20,430 bases of DNA. Origin: Pseudomonadota bacterium (GTDB lineage: Bacteria > Pseudomonadota > Gammaproteobacteria > Woeseiales > Woeseiaceae). The stretch covers positions 1 to 20,430 of the forward strand of contig JAPUKV010000039.1 of NCBI GenBank assembly GCA_027295475.1. Reading direction: 5' to 3'. The translations under genes and the position numbers were made by a program. The notes below the pieces were generated by a model. That model saw only the letters and a program-made list of their open reading frames with translations. It was not told where the DNA came from and searched no databases. Shown in pieces: positions 16,421 through 20,430 of this stretch; position 1 is the first letter of the stretch; each line of letters starts with the position of its first letter.

Positions 16421-17503
16421 TCAGCGTTCGCGCCGGCGCTCACCAGCCAGCATCGACGCCGTGAATCGACGCCCGTTTCGCCAGCCCACCAGATCGACCG
16501 TATCGCCCGGGCGCAAACCAGCCACAAGCAAGCGTGCTTGCTGTCCGCTACGTATGGGTTCACCGTTGATCGAGAGAATCACATCGTTCCGCCTGAGCCC
16601 GGCTGCGGCTGCCGGACCGCCCTCGTAAACGCGAGACAGCAGAATGCCGACGTTCGATTCCAGTCCCAGTGCTTGAAATTCGGCCCGGGTGAGGTCGTCA
16701 GGCTCAACACCAAGCCAGCCTCGAATAACCCTGCCGTTTTTCTTGATCTCTTCCACAACGCCTCGAACGAGATCGACAGGAATCGCGAAACTTATGCCGG
16801 CCGTACCGGCATCCTGTGCCAGCACTGCTGTATTGATGCCGACAAGCTGCCCCGAAGTATTCACGAGCGCGCCGCCGGAGTTGCCCTCGTTGATCGCTGC
16901 GTCGGTCTGAATAAAGTTTTCGAATGTCGACAGGCCGAGAAGGCCGCGCCCTGTTGCACTCACGATTCCCTGCGTGACCGTCATGCTCAGGCCGTAGGGG
17001 TTACCAATCGCAAGCACGACATCGCCGATTCGGAGCTGGTCAGAGCGGCCCAGCGGCATGGCCGGCAATGTACCGAGATCGACTTTCAGGAGCGCGAGAT
17101 CGGTCTCCGCATCATAGCCGACGAGTTGCGGATTGGCGATTCGCCCGTCCGACATTTGCACACGAATCTCTGCAGCATCGCGGACAACGTGCCAGTTTGT
17201 GACCAGATATCCCTCGGGGTCGATGACCACCGCTGAGCCGAGGTTGGTGTTCAGTCGAAAGCGGCTTCGCGCATCGGGTGTGGCGCTGGTCGGGACGAGT
17301 CGCTTTGCATAAACGTTCGCGACCGCCGGTGCACTGATGTCAACTGCGTCGGCATAGGAGATGGCCTTACCGGAGCTTTTTTCGCCGTTGCCGTCGACGA
17401 TCGGCAGCCATTGCGGCCGGATCAGGACCACGAGAAACGCGGCAGCCAAACCGACTACTACGGACTGCAACAGAAAAATCAGAGCCGATTTGAGTCGCGC
17501 CAC
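16421..17503 (-). CDS. degS: Membrane-anchored serine protease DegS (AlgW-like)
   Basis: A 360-residue periplasmic protease of the HtrA family. In E. coli and Pseudomonas (AlgW) it senses misfolded outer-membrane proteins and makes the first cut in anti-sigma RseA/MucA, freeing sigma-E. An N-terminal membrane helix (about 7-28) anchors it. The trypsin-like triad is His105 (TNWHVV), Asp135 (ETDLALL) and Ser209 (NEGNSGGAL). A single PDZ domain (about 255-350; GWLGVEPDD, GPAAAAGLRRNDVILSING) distinguishes it from DegP/DegQ, which have two. GTG 17503 is chosen because AAGGATGTC precedes it; GTG 17521 would add six residues but has no ribosome site. rseA and rpoE are not in the window. Confidence 0.94.
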   Translation of the reverse strand: MARLKSALIFLLQSVVVGLAAAFLVVLIRPQWLPIVDGNGEKSSGKAISYADAVDISAPAVANVYAKRLVPTSATPDARSRFRLNTNLGSAVVIDPEGYLVTNWHVVRDAAEIRVQMSDGRIANPQLVGYDAETDLALLKVDLGTLPAMPLGRSDQLRIGDVVLAIGNPYGLSMTVTQGIVSATGRGLLGLSTFENFIQTDAAINEGNSGGALVNTSGQLVGINTAVLAQDAGTAGISFAIPVDLVRGVVEEIKKNGRVIRGWLGVEPDDLTRAEFQALGLESNVGILLSRVYEGGPAAAAGLRRNDVILSINGEPIRSGQQARLLVAGLRPGDTVDLVGWRNGRRFTASMLAGERRRER

Positions 17504-17563
17504 ACGACATCCTTGGATCACGTTGGATCATTGGGGAACTGCATACGTTTCCCGGCCAGCGCC

Positions 17564-17593
17564 TAGCCAATTCTGAGCGGCCGCGTGTATAAT
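17564..17593 (+). promoter_or_regulatory. Probable sigma-70 promoter of petABC
   Basis: A perfect TATAAT (17588-17593) follows TAGCCA (17564-17569, four of six) after 18 bases. Transcription would start near 17600, giving a leader of about 120 bases that contains a small stem, CCGTCA-TCC-TGACGG (around 17629-17643). The gap from degS to petA (17504-17723) shows no other gene. Confidence 0.55.
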
Positions 17594-17723
17594 GCGCCAC
17601 TGGTTCCGCACCCAGCCCGGATTCGACCGTCATCCTGACGGCAAAAAGGGTCTGCTGCAAATCTACCAGTTTTCGGGCAAAGCAAAAAACGACCGCCCTA
17701 GGTCGGCGTAAGGGAGTGCCGTT

Positions 17724-18308
17724 ATGACCGATGACGTTGACCGCAACAGACGTCATTTTCTAGCTGTTGCCACCGCCGTAACCGGAGGTGCAGGCATTAC
17801 GCTTGCCGCAATACCGTTCATTGCTTCATTGAAGCCTAGCGCGCGTGCAGAGGCAAAGGGGGCGCCGGTTGAAGTCGCTGTTGGCTCACTCGAGCCCGGT
17901 GAGATGATTCGTGTCATTTGGCGTGGCAGGCTGGTGTTTATCCTCAGGCGCTCGGAGGACATGCTGGCAAGACTGCCGAAGGTCACCGAATTTCTCGATG
18001 ATCCGGATTCTCTTAATCCGGAGCAGCAACCGAACTTCGCTGTCAATGAATATCGTTCGCTTAAGCGCGAATTCCTGGTCGTCGAAGGTTCCTGTACCCA
18101 TTTGGGCTGCGCGCCACTTGAACAATTCGAGGTCGGACCGGCCGCAGATTGGTTTGGTGGTTTCTTTTGTCCATGTCATGGCTCGAAATTCGACCTTGCC
18201 GGTCGTGTGTACAAAGGTGTGCCCGCGCCGACGAACCTGCGGGTGCCGCCATACAGGTTTATCCAGAATAACGTCATCATGCTTGGTGTCGAATCGGGGG
18301 CAGCGTAA
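17724..18308 (+). CDS. petA: Ubiquinol-cytochrome c reductase iron-sulfur subunit (Rieske)
   Basis: A 194-residue Rieske protein of complex III that takes the first electron from ubiquinol at the Qo site and passes it to cytochrome c1. The N-terminus carries a twin-arginine (NRRHFLAVAT) followed by a membrane helix (about 12-36), as expected for Tat insertion of a folded cluster. The [2Fe-2S] ligands are in CTHLGC (Cys124, His126; Cys129 disulfide) and CPCHGS (Cys149, Cys151, His152). The disulfide pair that raises the redox potential is intact. AAGGGAG lies about nine bases before ATG 17724. The stop overlaps the petB start as TAATG. Confidence 0.97.
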   Translation: MTDDVDRNRRHFLAVATAVTGGAGITLAAIPFIASLKPSARAEAKGAPVEVAVGSLEPGEMIRVIWRGRLVFILRRSEDMLARLPKVTEFLDDPDSLNPEQQPNFAVNEYRSLKREFLVVEGSCTHLGCAPLEQFEVGPAADWFGGFFCPCHGSKFDLAGRVYKGVPAPTNLRVPPYRFIQNNVIMLGVESGAA

Positions 18309-19558
18309 TGGCGCGCATCGAATCTGAAATCGGGGCCCCAAAAGGCGGGTTAATAAAGTGGATTGACGATCGTTTTCCGCTGACGAAAGTCATCAAAGAA
18401 CACGCTACCGAGTACTACGGGCCAAAGAACTTCAATTTCTGGTACTTCTTCGGCGTCCTCGGTTTTTTTGTGCTGATTATTCAACTGGTCACCGGCATTT
18501 TTCTGACGATGAGTTACAAGCCGTCAGCGGCGGAGGCTTTCGCCTCTGTGGAATACATCATGCGGGACGTCGAATTCGGCTGGTTGATCCGCTACCTGCA
18601 TTCGACCGGAGCGTCGGCGTTTTTCATCGTTGTGTATCTCCACATGTATAAAGCCATGCTGTACGGGTCGTATAAAAAGCCGAGGGAGCTGGTCTGGATT
18701 ATCGGCATGTTGATCTTTTACGTGCTGATGGCCGAGGCGTTCGCGGGTTACCTGTTACCCTGGGGCCAGATGTCCTATTGGGGAGCACAGGTCATTATTT
18801 CGCTGTTTGGCGCGATTCCGGTGATTGGCGATACGCTGGTTGAATATATTCGCGGCGACTACTCGATTTCGGACATCACGTTGAATCGCTTCTTCGCACT
18901 GCATGTAGTCGCCTTACCAATGGCTATGATCGCCCTTGTCTATTTTCATATCGTTGCCTTGCATAAAGTGGGTTCAGGCAATCCGGACGGAAACGAGATC
19001 AAGGACCTCAAAGGGCCCGATGGTGTTCCTCTGGACGGCGTCGCGTTTCATCCATACGACACGAGCAAGGATCTGGTCGCGATCATTGTTTTCTTGATAT
19101 TCTTTTGCGCCGTCGTCTTTTTCGCCCCCGAGATGGGTGGTTATTTTCTTGAATACGCAAACTTTGATCCCGCAAATGTTCGAGTAACACCAGAACACAT
19201 CCAGCCAGCCTGGTATTTCACACCGTATTACGCGATGTTACGCGCAGTACCGGACAAACTGCTCGGCGCGATGACGATGGCAGCAGGGGTACTGGTGCCG
19301 CTGTTCCTGCCCTGGCTTGACCGATCCCGCGTCAAGTCGATCCGTTACCGCGGCTGGCTCTACAAGTTGGCGCTCACGATTTTCACCACCAGTTTCCTGG
19401 TGCTTGCGTGGCTGGGGACGCAGCCCGCCACCGGGATTTTCGTGCTGATGGCACGAGTCTTTACGACTCTGTATTTCGGGTTTTTTATTTTGATGCCTTA
19501 TTACACTGTGATATACAATACCAAACCGGTGCCTGAGAGGGTTGTCTGGCATGGATAG
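18308..19558 (+). CDS. petB: Cytochrome b of the bc1 complex
   Basis: A 416-residue, eight-helix subunit carrying both b hemes and the Qo and Qi quinone sites. The heme ligands are His98 and His112 in helix B and His199 and His214 in helix D. The second pair is 15 apart, as in cytochrome b6 rather than the 14 of mitochondrial cytochrome b. YLLPWGQMSYWGAQVI is the conserved helix C/cd block. The Qo motif reads PAWY (300-303) where most homologues have PEWY, so the Glu implicated in quinol oxidation is Ala. The start overlaps petA (TAATG) and the end overlaps petC by eight bases. Full length, no fusion with c1. Confidence 0.97.
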   Translation: MARIESEIGAPKGGLIKWIDDRFPLTKVIKEHATEYYGPKNFNFWYFFGVLGFFVLIIQLVTGIFLTMSYKPSAAEAFASVEYIMRDVEFGWLIRYLHSTGASAFFIVVYLHMYKAMLYGSYKKPRELVWIIGMLIFYVLMAEAFAGYLLPWGQMSYWGAQVIISLFGAIPVIGDTLVEYIRGDYSISDITLNRFFALHVVALPMAMIALVYFHIVALHKVGSGNPDGNEIKDLKGPDGVPLDGVAFHPYDTSKDLVAIIVFLIFFCAVVFFAPEMGGYFLEYANFDPANVRVTPEHIQPAWYFTPYYAMLRAVPDKLLGAMTMAAGVLVPLFLPWLDRSRVKSIRYRGWLYKLALTIFTTSFLVLAWLGTQPATGIFVLMARVFTTLYFGFFILMPYYTVIYNTKPVPERVVWHG

Positions 19559-20312
19559 GTTCGGCAGCGTCGTGAAGCTGATGTTATCGATCCTGCTCCT
19601 GGGGTGTGCGAGCACTCTTGCTGCGAAAGAGAGCGCCATCGAAATGTTGCCGGCAAATAACAATGTTGCCGACACTGCATCATTACAGCGCGGCGCTCGA
19701 AATTTCATGAATTACTGTTCCGGCTGTCACTCGGCAAAGTATGTGCGTTTCAACAGGATGGGCAGGGACCTGGGACTCACCGAAGATCAATTGATCGAAA
19801 ATCTGATGTTCAATGCCGAGACGCCCCACGATACGATTCAGCGAACGATGCGGGACGATGACGCGACACGATGGTTCGGAAATCCGCCGCCGGATCTCTC
19901 GGTGGTTCCACGCAGTCGGGGAATAAACTACGTATTTAATTTCCTGCAAAGCTTCTATGTGGATTTGGATAGCCCTACGGGCGTGGACAATATCCTGCTG
20001 GCTGGAACGAGTATGCCCAACATTCTCTGGGAGCTGCAGGGCTATCAGAAAGCGATATTTGTAGAACACGAATTAGCAGGGCGGGACGGGACTGAATTGG
20101 TATTTGAAAGATTCGAGCCAATCAGCGAAGGGAGCATGTCAGCGGATGAGTTTCAATCGTTTGTTCGCGATACCGTCAATTTTCTGGATTACATGAGTGA
20201 GCCGGTGCAATTGAAGAGGCGTGCTATCGGGATATGGGTACTGATGTTTTTGGGCGTGTTCCTCATCCTTGCAGTGATGCTCAAGAAACAAATTTGGAAA
20301 GACATTTCCTGA
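19551..20312 (+). CDS. petC: Cytochrome c1 of the bc1 complex
   Basis: A 253-residue periplasmic heme protein, anchored by a C-terminal helix, that passes electrons from the Rieske protein to soluble cytochrome c. An N-terminal signal sequence (about 1-25) ends LAAKE; it contains LLGC, which fits a lipobox by pattern but is probably incidental since c1 is not normally lipidated. Heme c attaches at CSGCH (Cys56, Cys59, His60), and the axial Met is probably Met155 in AGTSMPN. One membrane helix lies at about 226-246, followed by KKQIWKDIS. ATG 19551 inside the petB end is used, with GAGAGGG upstream; a TTG at 19542 is less likely. Confidence 0.96.
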   Translation: MDRFGSVVKLMLSILLLGCASTLAAKESAIEMLPANNNVADTASLQRGARNFMNYCSGCHSAKYVRFNRMGRDLGLTEDQLIENLMFNAETPHDTIQRTMRDDDATRWFGNPPPDLSVVPRSRGINYVFNFLQSFYVDLDSPTGVDNILLAGTSMPNILWELQGYQKAIFVEHELAGRDGTELVFERFEPISEGSMSADEFQSFVRDTVNFLDYMSEPVQLKRRAIGIWVLMFLGVFLILAVMLKKQIWKDIS

Positions 20313-20387
20313 GCTGAGGCCGTATCAAGTATATATGACGGTAGAAAACACCGACGACATTAGTCTGCACCTCCGGAGTACCGAATT

Positions 20388-20430
20388 ATGGCATTAATTG
20401 CCAACCGACGATCCTTAATGACCTTGTATT
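20388..20430 (+). CDS. sspA: Stringent starvation protein A, N-terminus only (cut by window)
   Basis: Fourteen codons are present: MALIANRRSLMTLY, closely matching the E. coli SspA opening. SspA is a glutathione-transferase-fold protein that binds RNA polymerase in starvation. GGAG (20375-20378) precedes the ATG at good spacing. petABC followed by sspA is a standard gammaproteobacterial order, which supports calling so short a fragment. The 75-base gap after petC may contain a separate promoter, but I see no clear pair. Confidence 0.85.
   Translation, partial: MALIANRRSLMTLY

Noticed and set aside
17594..17723. tRNA or riboswitch in the petA leader
   Set aside because: A GGATTCGA-like stretch and a small stem are present, but no cloverleaf or known aptamer core can be drawn.
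19551..19630. PetC as a lipoprotein (LLGC in the signal sequence)
   Set aside because: Pattern fits, but cytochrome c1 normally has an ordinary signal peptide and a C-terminal anchor, both visible here.

Overview
The window reads as a chromosomal segment of a gammaproteobacterium. The strongest evidence is gene order. Reading down the minus strand there is yrbG-kdsD-kdsC-lptC-lptA-lptB-rpoN-hpf-ptsN-rapZ, the Escherichia/Pseudomonas order. On the plus strand, ibaG-murA and petA-petB-petC-sspA are also classical gammaproteobacterial neighbourhoods. LPS export and Kdo genes show a Gram-negative outer membrane, and the cytochrome bc1 genes show a respiring organism. I cannot name the genus. An uncultivated or marine lineage related to Chromatiales, Xanthomonadales or Woeseiales would fit, but that is inference.

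Layout. Bases 1-3271 (+) hold the 3' end of a penicillin-acylase-family hydrolase, a palindromic hairpin, and a two-gene unit of a MoxR AAA+ ATPase and a CoxE-like VWA protein. Bases 3271-3380 hold three 20-bp tandem repeats running into a REP-like hairpin. Bases 3385-3915 (-) encode an exported PrxQ/Bcp peroxiredoxin, divergent from a patatin-like phospholipase (4037-5251, +) that has its own promoter. Bases 5270-14603 (-) are one long co-directional block: Na+/Ca2+ exchanger yrbG, Kdo synthesis (kdsD, kdsC), LPS transport (lptC, lptA, lptB), sigma-54 (rpoN), hibernation factor (hpf), nitrogen-PTS EIIA (ptsN), rapZ and the Mg2+ channel mgtE. Bases 14604-14803 are a divergent control region. 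Bases 14804-16325 (+) carry ibaG and murA. Bases 16331-16393 form a 28-bp inverted repeat between convergent murA and degS. DegS (-) is divergent from petABC (+), and the first codons of sspA close the window.

Functionally the centre is an envelope-biogenesis block: Kdo supply, LPS bridge components, peptidoglycan precursor synthesis (MurA) and the envelope-stress protease DegS. RapZ, in enterobacteria, also tunes amino-sugar supply to the envelope. Fused to it is the sigma-54/PTS-Ntr regulatory set. The right end is respiratory complex III.

The most notable departures from the textbook are these: an Ala in place of Glu in the cytochrome b Qo motif (PAWY, not PEWY); no NPr gene after rapZ; no mla genes between yrbG and ibaG; no his genes between murA and degS; several long palindromes without T-tracts; and five genes starting with TTG or GTG. 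Apart from the MoxR/VWA pair of unknown target, I found no strong candidate for a wholly new system. No intergenic stretch exceeds about 220 bases.
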